Source: Methanobrevibacter millerae (GTDB lineage Archaea; Methanobacteriota; Methanobacteria; Methanobacteriales; Methanobacteriaceae). From it: 64,000 nucleotides of DNA. Numbering within the stretch: position 1 is the first letter of the stretch; each line of letters begins with the position of its first letter. The position numbers were made by a program, and so were the translations under genes. Below are positions 18,147-27,650 of this stretch, piece by piece. Location of the stretch: assembly GCF_900103415.1 (NCBI RefSeq), contig NZ_FMXB01000013.1, positions 1 to 64,000 of the forward strand. The letters run 5' to 3'. A model generated the notes under the pieces. That model saw only the letters and a program-made list of their open reading frames with translations. It searched no databases and was not told the origin of the DNA.

Positions 18147-19365
18147 GGATGCCGAAAGGGCTATAAATAAGAAAGCTGCCATCGGGGCAGATGTCACTAT
18201 TGAAAACTTCTCAGATGAAGCTGTTAACGCTTTGGACTTGCTTGATGATTTGGATGACGTTGACAAAAAGACCAAAAATACTCTTTTAAAAGTAGGTGTC
18301 GATACCGAAGAAAATAACCGTTCAGGTTCTTTTCTCCAAGTAGATCAGACCAACGTCTTTACCAACAACTCCATTTCCGACTCCATCGAGGTCATGGGAA
18401 TGGCAGTTGCAATGGACAAGTACAAATGGCTTGAAGACTACCTGTGGAAGGTTGTAAAGCCTGACGCTGACAAGTACACTGCCAAAACCGCATTAAGGGA
18501 AAAGGAAACAGAAACCGTAAGCGGATACTTTGTAAGATCACTTCCGGGAACCAAAGAGGTAATGCCGGTTCAGGCCTGCATGTTCATAGGCGACGAAGCG
18601 GTAATGCAGACTGCACATAATGTCATAATTGCAGAGGAAAACTCTGAATTACATTTAATCACAGGCTGTGCAACGGGTGACGATATCGCATCAGCAATGC
18701 ACGTCGGAGTCTCCGAGATGTATTTAAAGCCAAATTCAAAAATCACTTTTACCATGGTTCACAACTGGGCAGAGCAGGTTGAAGTAAGGCCAAGAACCGG
18801 AGTTAAACTGATGGATGATTCAACCTACATCAACAACTACATCCTGACCAGTCCGGTTTCAACCATTCAGTCCTATCCTACAGCATACTGTGACGGTAAA
18901 AACTCAAGGGCTATTTTCCAGTCAATTCAGGGCGGTAAAAAGGACTCAATTATTGATGTGGGATCACGTGTACTTTTAAACGCTCCTAACGCAAAGGGCG
19001 AGGTCATATCAAGGGCAGTCTCACAGGATGAGTCCAAAATCTATTCAAGGGGACACCTTTCCGGAACGGTTCCCGGAGTCAAGGGACACCTCGAATGTCA
19101 CGGATTGGTATTATCCGACGACAGCATGATTTACGCTGTTCCTGAGTTAGAAGCAAGCTCAGCCAACCTTGAAATGTCTCACGAAGCGGCCGTAGGAAAG
19201 ATTTCAGAAGACGAAATCAACTATCTCACCTCAAGGGGAATCTCAGAAGAGGATGCGGAGTCCATGATTGTAAGGGGCTTTTTAAACATGGACATTACCG
19301 GTTTGCCGGATGAACTGGCAGCTCAAACCCAAATGATGATTGATATGAGCGTAGATGGAATGTAA
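18106..19365 (+). CDS. sufB: Fe-S cluster assembly scaffold SufB/SufD
   Basis: Partner of SufC that forms the scaffold on which Fe-S clusters are built. The C-terminal two thirds form the right-handed beta-helix of the family (HLITGCATGDD, then EMYLKPNSKITFTMVHNWAEQVEV near residues 205-235) and the tail has the helical EAAVGKISEDEINYLTSRG segment. A start at 18106 is preferred because AGGAAA precedes it; the frame is open to 18088 and an alternative ATG is at 18115. Whichever is used, it starts inside sufC, so coupling is likely. About 419 residues. Confidence 0.88.
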   Translation: MDLMDVLSVRNVYEDAERAINKKAAIGADVTIENFSDEAVNALDLLDDLDDVDKKTKNTLLKVGVDTEENNRSGSFLQVDQTNVFTNNSISDSIEVMGMAVAMDKYKWLEDYLWKVVKPDADKYTAKTALREKETETVSGYFVRSLPGTKEVMPVQACMFIGDEAVMQTAHNVIIAEENSELHLITGCATGDDIASAMHVGVSEMYLKPNSKITFTMVHNWAEQVEVRPRTGVKLMDDSTYINNYILTSPVSTIQSYPTAYCDGKNSRAIFQSIQGGKKDSIIDVGSRVLLNAPNAKGEVISRAVSQDESKIYSRGHLSGTVPGVKGHLECHGLVLSDDSMIYAVPELEASSANLEMSHEAAVGKISEDEINYLTSRGISEEDAESMIVRGFLNMDITGLPDELAAQTQMMIDMSVDGM

Positions 19366-19371
19366 TTCCAT
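19355..19371 (+). terminator. suf operon terminator containing the sufB stop
   Basis: Stem ATGGAAT/ATTCCAT (7 bp) with loop GTA; the TAA stop of sufB straddles the loop and the right arm. A run of eight T starts ten bases later. Confidence 0.6.
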
Positions 19372-19675
19372 TTACAATTCTTTTTTTAAAACTTGTTTCA
19401 TACTATATAAACTTTTTGACTTTTTTTTCTAAGTAACCTTTATATTAATTATAAATAAGTAATATATTATCAGTACATTTAATGTTATGCTGAGCTAGCT
19501 CATTAAAGTACATAAATTGTGAAATTAAGGCAAGCCTAAACATTTTGCCTTAAAAAAACGATTTTAAAATTTTTTAAAAAATTCTAAAATTGGTGTTTCG
19601 GAAAAGATATCTAGGGAATGTCTTTTTTGGAACTGAAAAAACAATAAAAAAATTTGATAGAGGAGGAAAAACTCT
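19366..19675 (+). promoter_or_regulatory. mvh promoter and structured leader
   Basis: A 310-bp gap without genes. The likely TATA box is CCTTTATATTA at 19437-19447 (a weaker ACTATATAAAC lies at 19402). The leader of about 210 nt then contains a hairpin at 19473-19511 (4 bp, one bulged A, 7 bp; GTAC-A-TTTAATG with CATTAAAGTAC, with a 12-bp palindrome TGAGCTAGCTCA in its loop side), a second at 19525-19553 (TTAAGGCA/TGCCTTAA, 8 bp) and a weaker third at 19602-19626. GAGGAGG at 19662 precedes the mvhD ATG. Confidence 0.6.
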
Positions 19676-20101
19676 ATGGCTGATGATGTAAAAATTGTAA
19701 TGTTTTGTTGCAACTGGTGTTCCTATGGAGGAGCGGACACAGCAGGTACTGCACGTATGCAATACCCACCGAATATCAGAGTTATTCGTGTAATGTGTTC
19801 AGGAAGAATTGACCCACAATTTATCTTAAAAGCATTTAAAGAGGGTGCTGACGGTGTATTTGTAGCAGGATGTCACATGGGTGACTGCCACTATGACGCT
19901 GGTAACTACAAATTGGATCGTAGAATGAGATTAATTTATAAATTGGTTGAAGATATGGGAATTGGAAAAGAAAGAGTTCACCACGACTGGATTTCCGCAT
20001 CCGAAGGTGAAAAGTTCTCTAAATCCGTTAACATGATGGTTAACAGAATTAAAGACTTAGGTCCAGCTCCATTAAAAGACCAATTAAACGCTGAAGGATA
20101 G
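19676..20101 (+). CDS. mvhD: F420-non-reducing hydrogenase, electron-transfer subunit MvhD
   Basis: 141-residue protein holding a [2Fe-2S] centre that passes electrons from the Mvh hydrogenase to heterodisulfide reductase HdrA. Cysteines in [19 protein letters not shown] (residues 10-28), VMCSGRIDP (near 41) and [13 protein letters not shown] (near 65-77) are the conserved family set. First gene of mvhDGAB, preceded by a strong GAGGAGG site; mvhG follows 16 bp later. Confidence 0.95.
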   Translation: MADDVKIVMFCCNWCSYGGADTAGTARMQYPPNIRVIRVMCSGRIDPQFILKAFKEGADGVFVAGCHMGDCHYDAGNYKLDRRMRLIYKLVEDMGIGKERVHHDWISASEGEKFSKSVNMMVNRIKDLGPAPLKDQLNAEG

Positions 20102-20117
20102 ATTGGAGGAGTTAAAT

Positions 20118-21044
20118 ATGGCAGATAAAGTAAAAATAGGAACTATGTGGTTTGGCGGTTGTTCCGGTTGCCACTTATCAATTGCAGATTTCCACGAATC
20201 CTTGATTGACGTAATGGAATTAGCAGAATTTGAATTCTCTCCAGTACTCATGGATACAAAATACGATGAAGTTCCTGAATTGGACATCATCATCGTAGAA
20301 GGTGGAATAAGAAACGACGAAAACAGAGAATTAGCTGAAATGTTAAACGAAAAAGCTAACATGGTTATTGCTTACGGAACTTGCGCATGTTACGGTGGTA
20401 TTCCAGGTCTCGGTAACTTATGGACCGTTGATGACTTAACCCAAGAAGCATATGTTAACTCCGTATCTACTGTAAACCCAGAAGGTGTCATTCCTCACGA
20501 AGACGTACCTCACCTGGAAAGCAGAGTAAGGCCAATCGGTGAAGCTATGGACATTGACTTGATCATTCCAGGATGCCCACCACGTTCCGACGTTGTAGCT
20601 GAAGCAGTTCTTGCTTTATTAAACGGCGAAACAATTGAATTGCCTGCAACCAACTTATGTGAAGTATGTCCTAGAGAAAAACCACCGGCAGGTCTTGCTA
20701 TGGACTTCATTAAAAGACAATTCGAAGTAGGTCTTCCAGAACCTGATTTATGTCTGATTTCCCAAGGTCTCGTATGTATGGGTCCTGCAACCGTATCCTT
20801 ATGTGGTGCAGAATGTCCTTCCATTAACGTCCCATGTAGAGGATGTTACGGACCTACCTCAAAAGTATTAGACCAGGGTGCTAAAATGATCAGTGCTATC
20901 GCATCTGACTACGGTGTAAACGAAGATAAAACAGTAGATCCTGAAACTGTTGCTGACCAATTGGATGATATTGTAGGTACTTTCTACTCTTACACATTAC
21001 CTGCAGCATTAGTACCAATGAAAATGCAAAAAGGAGGAGAATAA
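20118..21044 (+). CDS. mvhG: F420-non-reducing [NiFe]-hydrogenase small subunit
   Basis: 308-residue Fe-S small subunit relaying electrons from the NiFe site. Proximal-cluster cysteines are in [11 protein letters not shown] (C15, C18), YGTCACYGG and PGCPPR; the medial and distal sets include [10 protein letters not shown] and the [18 protein letters not shown] segment. The frame is open to a TTG at 20103, but GGAGGAG at 20105 with ATG at 20118 sets the start and matches the usual length. The mvhA ATG starts 1 bp after its stop. Confidence 0.96.
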   Translation: MADKVKIGTMWFGGCSGCHLSIADFHESLIDVMELAEFEFSPVLMDTKYDEVPELDIIIVEGGIRNDENRELAEMLNEKANMVIAYGTCACYGGIPGLGNLWTVDDLTQEAYVNSVSTVNPEGVIPHEDVPHLESRVRPIGEAMDIDLIIPGCPPRSDVVAEAVLALLNGETIELPATNLCEVCPREKPPAGLAMDFIKRQFEVGLPEPDLCLISQGLVCMGPATVSLCGAECPSINVPCRGCYGPTSKVLDQGAKMISAIASDYGVNEDKTVDPETVADQLDDIVGTFYSYTLPAALVPMKMQKGGE

Positions 21045-21045
21045 A

Positions 21046-22473
21046 ATGGTTAAACTTACTATGGAACCTGTCACTCGTATTGAAGGACACGCAAAAATCA
21101 CTGTCCATCTTGATGACGCAGGAAATGTTGAAGAAACAAGATTACACGTTATGGAATTCAGAGGTTTTGAAAAATTCTTAACAGGCCGTCCTGTAGAAGA
21201 ATTGCCTAGATTAGTACCTCGTATCTGTGGTATCTGTGATGTACAGCACCACTTGGCAGCTGCAAAAGCGGTCGACCAGATTTTCGGATTCGACGATTAC
21301 GAAATTTTACCTACCGCTTACAGGATGAGGGAAATCATGAACTGGGGTTCATACATGCACTCCCACGCACTTCACTTCTACTTCCTGGCTGCTCCGGATT
21401 TAATCATTCCTAACGGAACCAGAAAAACCAGAAACGTTTTCCAAGTCATTAAAGACATGCCTGAAATTGCGCTTCAAGCAATCAACATCAGAAGAAACGG
21501 TTTAGAAATGGTCAGAAAAATAGGCGGACGTCCTATTCACCCTACCTCATCCACCCCTGGTGGTATCTCAACCGAACTTGACGCTGACACTCAAAAAGAC
21601 TTGCTTGAAAGAGCAAAACAAAACGTAGAATTAGCACAAGCTACTTTAGACTTAGCTATTCCTGTATTTGAAGAAAACATCGACTTAGTTGCTTCATTAG
21701 GTAACTTCGGCGACACAAGACACTGTGGTACCGTAAAACCTGATGGAACTTGGGATGTATATAACGGAAACATCAGATTCAGAGACAAAGACGGAAGCGA
21801 AATGTTTGAATACAGAAACGAAGAGTACACTGATTACGTTGCAGAACACGTAAAACCTTACTCCTGGTTGAAATTCCCATACATCAAAGACATGGGATAC
21901 CCTGAAGGTATTTACAGAGTAGCACCGTTATCAAGAATCAACGTCTGTGATCAAATGCCTAAAGAAGCACCTTTAGCACAAGAAGCTCTCAAAGCATTCC
22001 GTGATGCTTTCGGTTATGCACAGGCACCTTTATTATTCAACTACGCTAGACTCATCGAACTTTTAGCATCAGCTGAATGTGCTGTTGCAGCACTCGAAGA
22101 AGATTTATCAGGCAAAAAATTCCCTGATGAATTAGAAAGAACCGAAGGTAAAGGTGTAGGTATTGTAGAAGCTCCTCGTGGTACTTTAATCCACCACTAC
22201 GAGTCTGATGACAACGGATTATGTAACTACGCAAACATTGTTGTTGCTACAATCCAAAACAACCCAGCTATGGAAATGGGTATTCACCAAGTAGCTAAAG
22301 ACTACATCAAACCTGGTGTAGAAGTGGATGACAGCATCTTCAACTTAATGGAAATGGTTATCAGAGCTTACGACCCATGTTTATCATGTGCTACCCACAC
22401 AATGGATAGTCAAATGAGATTAGCTGAAGTAAATATTGTAGACAGTGAAGGAAACCTCATTAAAAGATTCTAG
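21046..22473 (+). CDS. mvhA: F420-non-reducing [NiFe]-hydrogenase large subunit
   Basis: 475-residue catalytic subunit that oxidises H2 and, with MvhDG and HdrABC, couples this by electron bifurcation to heterodisulfide and ferredoxin reduction. Ni-Fe ligands are C61 and C64 ([11 protein letters not shown]) and C445 and C448 (DPCLSCATH). A 24-residue tail follows H451, the usual cleavage point of the maturation protease, so the mature enzyme should lose it. AAGGAGG lies inside the end of mvhG. Confidence 0.97.
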   Translation: MVKLTMEPVTRIEGHAKITVHLDDAGNVEETRLHVMEFRGFEKFLTGRPVEELPRLVPRICGICDVQHHLAAAKAVDQIFGFDDYEILPTAYRMREIMNWGSYMHSHALHFYFLAAPDLIIPNGTRKTRNVFQVIKDMPEIALQAINIRRNGLEMVRKIGGRPIHPTSSTPGGISTELDADTQKDLLERAKQNVELAQATLDLAIPVFEENIDLVASLGNFGDTRHCGTVKPDGTWDVYNGNIRFRDKDGSEMFEYRNEEYTDYVAEHVKPYSWLKFPYIKDMGYPEGIYRVAPLSRINVCDQMPKEAPLAQEALKAFRDAFGYAQAPLLFNYARLIELLASAECAVAALEEDLSGKKFPDELERTEGKGVGIVEAPRGTLIHHYESDDNGLCNYANIVVATIQNNPAMEMGIHQVAKDYIKPGVEVDDSIFNLMEMVIRAYDPCLSCATHTMDSQMRLAEVNIVDSEGNLIKRF

Positions 22474-22493
22474 ATTTAAGGGGGTTTTAGTAA

Positions 22494-23732
22494 ATGATTA
22501 TAATTAACGATGATGGCTGTATCAAATGTGGTGCATGTGAAGGCACATGTCCTACCGCAGCTATTGAATTAACGCCTACTACAATTATTCACTGTGACCT
22601 TTGTGGCGGAGAACCTAAATGTGCAGATGTCTGCCCTAACGCAGCGCTGAAAGTGGAAGATTACGAAATTGCTGATGGTGTCGAGCAAGCAAGATTAGTA
22701 TTCAACTCAATTTTATGCGACTCATGCGGTAAATGTGCAGAAGTCTGTCCTCAGGAAACTCTCGTTGTCACAGAAGAAAAATTGAAAGAAGTAAAAGGTT
22801 TCTGTGTAATGTGTCAGAAATGTGTTGATATCTGTCCGGTAGATGTAATCGGTATTCCAGGCGTTGTCGAACCTAAAGAATACGATTTAGACCTCTCCGG
22901 TAAAGGTCCTGTATACATCGCTGATTGTGTAGGATGCGGATCCTGTGTAGACCCATGTCCGGTCGGCGCAATCACTCTCGAAGCTTACGGAACTCCTATT
23001 ACCGTAGACGACGACAAATGTATCAGATGCGGATTATGTTCACAGACATGTCCTTGGAACAAAATCTTCATCTCCGAGAAAAAACCGGTCAAACGTGAAA
23101 AAGAAATCAAATCATTTAATTTCGCTGCTTCCAAGTGTATCGGATGTAACACCTGTATCGAAGCTTGTCCTGGTGACTTCATCAAACCAGTCGGCAAGGA
23201 CTTGACCGTTCAGATTCCTGAAGCATGTGCAGCATGCAGTCTCTGTGTAAACCTCTGTCCTGTTGACGCATTGGATATTGAAGTCGAATGGGGTGAAGGC
23301 GCACCTGTAGACGCTGAAGGAATCGGCCGTGACGTTGAAAAATGTGACTTCATCGGTGCATGTGCAAACAAATGTCCAACTGAAGCTATTCGCGTTGTAA
23401 CCAAAACAGGTATGCTCTGTCCTGCATTGGAAGAAACCGGCGGGGACCCATCTTTTGTCAGCTGTATCAGATGTGGTGCCTGTGCATCAGTTTGTTCCAA
23501 CAACGCATTGAATGTGGGCTCTATTGAAATCACGATTGACGGCGAAGCTGTCATGAGAGACAGAATAGAATTCAACCCATCCAAATGTGACGCATGCGGT
23601 GACTGTATAAGTGCCTGTCCTTACGACATGCTCCACGAAACAGAAAATCCTAAATTACCAATTGCAGGATTCTGTACCCTTTGTGGTCAATGTATCGAAG
23701 CATGTCCTGAAGACGCATTATGTTACAAATAG
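22494..23732 (+). CDS. mvhB: Polyferredoxin MvhB
   Basis: 412-residue protein of six tandem two-cluster ferredoxin units, room for twelve [4Fe-4S] centres; it is thought to carry electrons from Mvh. I count twelve cysteine groups, most of the form C-x2-C-x2-C-x3-CP (for example CIKCGACEGTCP at 10-21). Two deviate: the second (CDLCGGEPKCADVCP) has a longer spacing, and the ninth (CDFIGACANKCP) has isoleucine where the second cysteine would be. Last gene of mvhDGAB; its stop lies in a terminator hairpin. Confidence 0.96.
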   Translation: MIIINDDGCIKCGACEGTCPTAAIELTPTTIIHCDLCGGEPKCADVCPNAALKVEDYEIADGVEQARLVFNSILCDSCGKCAEVCPQETLVVTEEKLKEVKGFCVMCQKCVDICPVDVIGIPGVVEPKEYDLDLSGKGPVYIADCVGCGSCVDPCPVGAITLEAYGTPITVDDDKCIRCGLCSQTCPWNKIFISEKKPVKREKEIKSFNFAASKCIGCNTCIEACPGDFIKPVGKDLTVQIPEACAACSLCVNLCPVDALDIEVEWGEGAPVDAEGIGRDVEKCDFIGACANKCPTEAIRVVTKTGMLCPALEETGGDPSFVSCIRCGACASVCSNNALNVGSIEITIDGEAVMRDRIEFNPSKCDACGDCISACPYDMLHETENPKLPIAGFCTLCGQCIEACPEDALCYK

Positions 23733-23749
23733 GTGTATTAACACCTATT
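23728..23749 (+). terminator. mvh operon terminator containing the mvhB stop
   Basis: Nine-bp stem AATAGGTGT/ACACCTATT, loop ATTA; the TAG stop (23730-23732) is in the left arm. Followed by CTTTTTCTTTTTTTT. Confidence 0.75.
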
Positions 23750-23868
23750 GCTTTTTCTTTTTTTTAAAAATCTTAGCTATTTTTGATGTAAATCTTCTCT
23801 TTTTTAATGGTATTATTGATTCTTTAAGGGACGGTTAATTAAAGTGATGGTTTTTTAGTTGTTTTTGA

Positions 23869-25110
23869 TTATAAATCGTCATAAACGACGTTTCCATTTA
23901 CAATCGTCATGACGGGAGCGCCTTCATATTCCCATCCGTCAAAGGGTGAGTACTCGGCTTTGGTTTTAAACGTTGAAATGTCGAATTTTCCTGTTTTTTT
24001 CAAGTCAACGACGGTAAAGTCGGCATCGTTTCCTACTTTTATTTCTCCTTTGCTTTTTAAACCGAATACTTTGGCGGCGTTTGCTGATAAAATCTTTTCA
24101 ATCAACTCGAATTTTAGATTTCCTTTATTTACTTGCGTTAACAGCAGGCTTGCAACGGTTTCAAGGTTAGGAATTCCCGGTGATGAGGTGAAGACTCCTT
24201 TCTGTTTATCCTCTAAAGTGTGGGGCGCATGATCGGTTCCGATGATTGAATTTTCATCGATGTCTTTAATTCTTACACTTTTGTCTATGGGTCTTAAAGG
24301 CGGGTTGGTTTTTACCATTGTTCCATACTTTTCGAATGCCGAATTGTCAAGGAGCAGATGGTGGGGTGTAAACTCATAGCTTATATTGTTTTGACGTGCA
24401 ATATTTAGGGCACTTTTGCTTGACAAGTGGCAAATGTGTAAACGTAGGTTGTTTTTCCTTGCAAGCTCAATCGTTTGCTTAACTGATTTATCTTCTGAGG
24501 TATATGGTCTGGCATAAGAATAGTCAATTGGCTCATTTGAATCTTCAAGTCTTTTACTTTCTTCCTGCACAATGCTTCTTTTCTCGCAGTGGGTTGCAAC
24601 AAGGCCGTTATAGTCGCTTTCCTGCATTAAAACTCCCAGGTTGTGGAAAATCTCGGCCAATGACTCGTCCGTTTCAAGGTCCATGAAAACCTTAAATGAA
24701 ATGGGGTTCAATTCCATCATTTTTTTCATTTCACTTAATTCATTGTGTCCCGCCTGAAGGTAAAAGTTGACGGCTGATTTTTTTGAAGCTATTTCCATTT
24801 TTTCCTTTAGCGCATTATATGTGTTTGTTTTGGGAAGGGTGTTTGGCATGTCGATTACAGTGGTAAAGCCTCCGTGTGCTGCAGCTTCGCTTCCTGTCCT
24901 GAAGTCTTCCTTTTGGGTAAGTCCCGGATCCCTGAAGTGAACGTGAGGATCGATGAAGCCCGGCAATAAATAATTTGACTTGATGTCAATTGTCTTATCT
25001 GCCTTAACCTTTTCCCTTGTTATTTCAACAATCTTTCCGTTATCTACGGCAATGTTGTATTCGCCGCTTTTTTCGCTTAACCTTGAGTTTTTAATCAGCA
25101 AGTCATACAT
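23869..25110 (-). CDS. pyrC: Dihydroorotase PyrC
   Basis: Zinc amidohydrolase (413 residues) that cyclises carbamoyl-aspartate to dihydroorotate in pyrimidine synthesis. The metal-binding DPHVHFRDPG is at about residues 54-63, followed by EAAAHGGFTTVIDMPNT; the later ligands are in THCEKRS and HICHLSS and the catalytic aspartate in IIGTDHAPHT near residue 292. The length and motifs fit the class I type. Divergent from the nucleotidyltransferase gene over 40 bp. Confidence 0.93.
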   Translation of the reverse strand: MYDLLIKNSRLSEKSGEYNIAVDNGKIVEITREKVKADKTIDIKSNYLLPGFIDPHVHFRDPGLTQKEDFRTGSEAAAHGGFTTVIDMPNTLPKTNTYNALKEKMEIASKKSAVNFYLQAGHNELSEMKKMMELNPISFKVFMDLETDESLAEIFHNLGVLMQESDYNGLVATHCEKRSIVQEESKRLEDSNEPIDYSYARPYTSEDKSVKQTIELARKNNLRLHICHLSSKSALNIARQNNISYEFTPHHLLLDNSAFEKYGTMVKTNPPLRPIDKSVRIKDIDENSIIGTDHAPHTLEDKQKGVFTSSPGIPNLETVASLLLTQVNKGNLKFELIEKILSANAAKVFGLKSKGEIKVGNDADFTVVDLKKTGKFDISTFKTKAEYSPFDGWEYEGAPVMTIVNGNVVYDDL

Positions 25111-25150
25111 AAGTAATTATTTAAATATCTTGACTTTTATATTTTCTATT

Positions 25151-26218
25151 ATGTCTTGCGTATCTGAAATTCTTGAAAGGGATATGAATCTTTTTAATGA
25201 ATATTTAAACACTGATGTCAAAAAAACCGAAGGGTCTGGCAATATCGATTTGGTGGCGGACTTTACCGAGTACAATCCGCTGCACAACGGCCATTATCAC
25301 TGCATGAAGGTTGCAAGGGCCAAAGTTCCCGATTCATTATTCGTAGCTGTTGTTCCCGGTTTATTTGAGAGGAGTGGTAGGGGCATTCCCTATATATTGC
25401 CTCGTGAGTTAAGGGCTGAAATTGCGGTTTCATTAGGCGCTGACGTTGTCGTTGAAGGTCCTCCGATGGGCGTTATGGGTTCCGGACAGTATTCCCTGTG
25501 TTTGTGCAAGATGTTTCAGGCATTGAACACTGACTTTATCCCCCGAGGATACAATCCCGACGAGAACTTTACTGAAATTTTAAATAGGATTAATATGGGC
25601 CATCACATTGCGCCGAAGCCTTATAAAATCGTTGATAAAACCACCGGCGAGATTCTTTTAAAGGATAAGCTTAAAGAGGACAATTATGTCATAACCTCAT
25701 TTTCAAATTCGTTATCTAAAATTGGATTTGACTATAAGGATAAATTCATTTTCGTTGAAAGGATTGAAGGCGTAAGCGGAACCCGAATCCGTGAGGCTGT
25801 AATGAGCGGAAACTTTGATGATGTTGCAGACATGATGCCTTCTAAAACCGTTGAGGTTTTATCTTCAAACAAGGATAAGATCATATTCGGCAAAAGGGAT
25901 GAGGCAGCCATTCTTGAGAATGTGAATAATTTGGATTTATCGAAGTTGAATCTTTTTAATGAAAAATTAGCTATTGAGATTGAATCATTAAGGCCCTTTG
26001 ATGATTTAAGTGATGTTTTAAATGCAATTCCCCAGGGCTTTTCAACCCATTTTAAGGAAAGGATTATAAGCGTTCTTGAAAATCCTGTAAAAAAAGAAGA
26101 CGTGTCACTCTTTATAGACAAATACCCTTCACAAATCAGGGTACTTAAATATAAAGACAGTGACGTTTTAAGCTTGTTTAAAGAGAAAGTAAACACTGAG
26201 AATGTCTCAGTGTGCTAA
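25151..26218 (+). CDS. TmcAL-like HxGH nucleotidyltransferase
   Basis: About 355 residues with an N-terminal adenylyl-transferase fold: FTEYNPLHNGHYHCM (near residues 38-52) carries the HxGH motif and GVSGTRIREA (near 210) the ISSTxIR-like motif. This arrangement resembles TmcAL/YlbM proteins, which in bacteria ligate acetate to the wobble cytidine of elongator tRNA-Met. The C-terminal helical part is family-like but weakly conserved, so the substrate is uncertain. The frame is open to 24980 across pyrC; ATG 25151 is chosen as the first start after the divergent promoter. Its end overlaps the convergent zinc-finger gene by 12 bp. Confidence 0.7.
   Translation: MSCVSEILERDMNLFNEYLNTDVKKTEGSGNIDLVADFTEYNPLHNGHYHCMKVARAKVPDSLFVAVVPGLFERSGRGIPYILPRELRAEIAVSLGADVVVEGPPMGVMGSGQYSLCLCKMFQALNTDFIPRGYNPDENFTEILNRINMGHHIAPKPYKIVDKTTGEILLKDKLKEDNYVITSFSNSLSKIGFDYKDKFIFVERIEGVSGTRIREAVMSGNFDDVADMMPSKTVEVLSSNKDKIIFGKRDEAAILENVNNLDLSKLNLFNEKLAIEIESLRPFDDLSDVLNAIPQGFSTHFKERIISVLENPVKKEDVSLFIDKYPSQIRVLKYKDSDVLSLFKEKVNTENVSVC
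26193..26213. terminator. Hairpin shared by two convergent gene ends
   Basis: Perfect 9-bp stem ACACTGAGA/TCTCAGTGT, loop ATG, inside the 12-bp overlap zone of the convergent genes. It contains the stop of the minus-strand gene. A T-rich stretch follows on the minus strand, so it may terminate that transcript. Confidence 0.5.
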
Positions 26219-27232
26219 TGCGTTTATGAACTGGCCAGGATTTTTAAGTCCCATTACAGCATCGAAGAATGTTGGATAGGTAACGCTTAACCTAAATACG
26301 TATAGTATGTAGAAAATCACGACAATGATGACTATAACCAGAACTATTGTTAAAAGAATGTCTACAGCACCGTAAGGCTCTTTTTCATCCTTGTAGTCAA
26401 TATTATGGATTGATTCCCTTTGGTTATAAAGGCCAGGGTTTTCTCTTCTTGCAAGCTCTTCGCGAACCCTTCTTTCTATTTCTTCTTCCTGTGAAAGAGG
26501 TCTTTGCTGAGCTGGAGCCTGCCTTGGAACTTCCTGATATTGTTGAACAGGTTCTTGGTATTGCGGTTCCGGCTGCGGAGGCCTTGGAGTGTATTCCTTT
26601 CTTGTAAGTGAGCCGTATTCTGCTTCGTCACGTGCCAGCTGTTCGTTTAGCGGCACTTCAGGTTCCTCATCAAAGTACAAATCGTCAAGGTATCTTTCGT
26701 ACTTGTCTTCAAGTTCCTGCCTTGCTGAGGTTTCCGGAGGCTCGTAGGAGTGATCAGGATAGATGAACTCGTCGTTTTGTGGTTGTGGTTGTCTTTCGAC
26801 ATATTCTGGCCTTATTTCCTGGACAGGTTCAGGTTGGATGAATTCCTGTCTTACGTCTTCAACAGGACGCTCCGGGATGACTTTCTCTTCAGCGTATGCG
26901 GACTGCACTCCGCCTTCATACTGGATGCTGTCCTTGATGTTGTAAGGTGAATCGTCGGCAACCTTCTGGTTTGAGACCTGGACTTCTTCAGGAGTTCCCT
27001 TTGTGAGGCTTGCCATGTCAAGGTCGTCTTCACTCTCTGTTTCAACTCTAGGAGCTTCAGCCGTTTGAGGTTTTTCACTCTCTTGCACAATTCCAGTTCC
27101 CACAATCTTTTCCAGACACTCTTTACAGTACACGTTTCCAGCTAACTCTAATCCACACTCTTTACAGATGGATTTACCGCAAATTGCACAGGTATCTGTG
27201 CTTTCCCTACTCGGATGATAATAACATTCCAT
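26207..27232 (-). CDS. Zinc-finger (B-box-like) membrane protein with PQ-rich linker
   Basis: 341 residues in three parts. The N-terminus (about 1-45) is a compact zinc-binding domain with C3, H6 and C-x2-C pairs (CAICGKSICKEC, CKECL), like B-box fingers. Residues ~50-285 are low-complexity, rich in Pro, Gln and Glu (repeated PQPQ, PVQ, EPEV), with no clear fold. Near the C-terminus a membrane helix (about residues 292-314, ILLTIVLVIVIIVVIFYILY) is followed by a short tail. The finger would be cytosolic. Function is unknown; scaffold or tethering roles are guesses. Confidence 0.7.
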   Translation of the reverse strand: MECYYHPSRESTDTCAICGKSICKECGLELAGNVYCKECLEKIVGTGIVQESEKPQTAEAPRVETESEDDLDMASLTKGTPEEVQVSNQKVADDSPYNIKDSIQYEGGVQSAYAEEKVIPERPVEDVRQEFIQPEPVQEIRPEYVERQPQPQNDEFIYPDHSYEPPETSARQELEDKYERYLDDLYFDEEPEVPLNEQLARDEAEYGSLTRKEYTPRPPQPEPQYQEPVQQYQEVPRQAPAQQRPLSQEEEIERRVREELARRENPGLYNQRESIHNIDYKDEKEPYGAVDILLTIVLVIVIIVVIFYILYVFRLSVTYPTFFDAVMGLKNPGQFINALAH

Positions 27233-27300
27233 AATATTACTCTCTCTAAACAGTTAATATGATAGAATATTTGTAGTTTCAAGTTATATAATGTTTGTCT

Positions 27301-27534
27301 TTAATGGTCTTTTTTGATGGTGGTGATTTTTTCGGCTAAAATTTCACATGCTATCAAATCGTCAATTGTTGCCAAGGTGGTCTTGAGGGAATCGTTGTCG
27401 GTTTCGTATGTGATGGTGTTTTCGCTTAATTTTGAGCTTAGGAAGTTTTCATTGTCAACTTCCAGGGTTTCGTATATGATTTTTGCTTTTTTACTGCTTT
27501 TGAATTTTAATTGTGTTTTTGATTTGACTTTCAT
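27301..27534 (-). CDS. KEOPS complex subunit Pcc1
   Basis: 77-residue protein resembling Pcc1, the small dimerising subunit of KEOPS, which makes the t6A modification of tRNA. The sequence fits the family beta-beta-alpha layout, with a C-terminal helix containing the typical TLATIDDLIACEILAEKI text (Pcc1 members commonly read R-x-x-N-x-x-x-R-x-L here). Lys-rich N-terminus. It stands alone between the zinc-finger protein and a methyltransferase gene. The small size limits certainty. Confidence 0.7.
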   Translation of the reverse strand: MKVKSKTQLKFKSSKKAKIIYETLEVDNENFLSSKLSENTITYETDNDSLKTTLATIDDLIACEILAEKITTIKKDH

Positions 27535-27650
27535 TGATTTTAGTTTTTGTATTTATTGGTTAATATAATTTTTAGAAATTTCTAAATGATGGGGTATAAA
27601 ATATTAAAAAATAGAAAAGGAATAATGCTTAGCAATTCGCTAAACATCAC

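Noticed and set aside
19366-19675. Cobalamin or other known riboswitch in the mvh leader
   Set aside because: The hairpins do not match any conserved riboswitch core I recognise.
24980-25150. N-terminal extension of the TmcAL-like protein
   Set aside because: It runs antisense through the start of pyrC; the domain begins after 25151.
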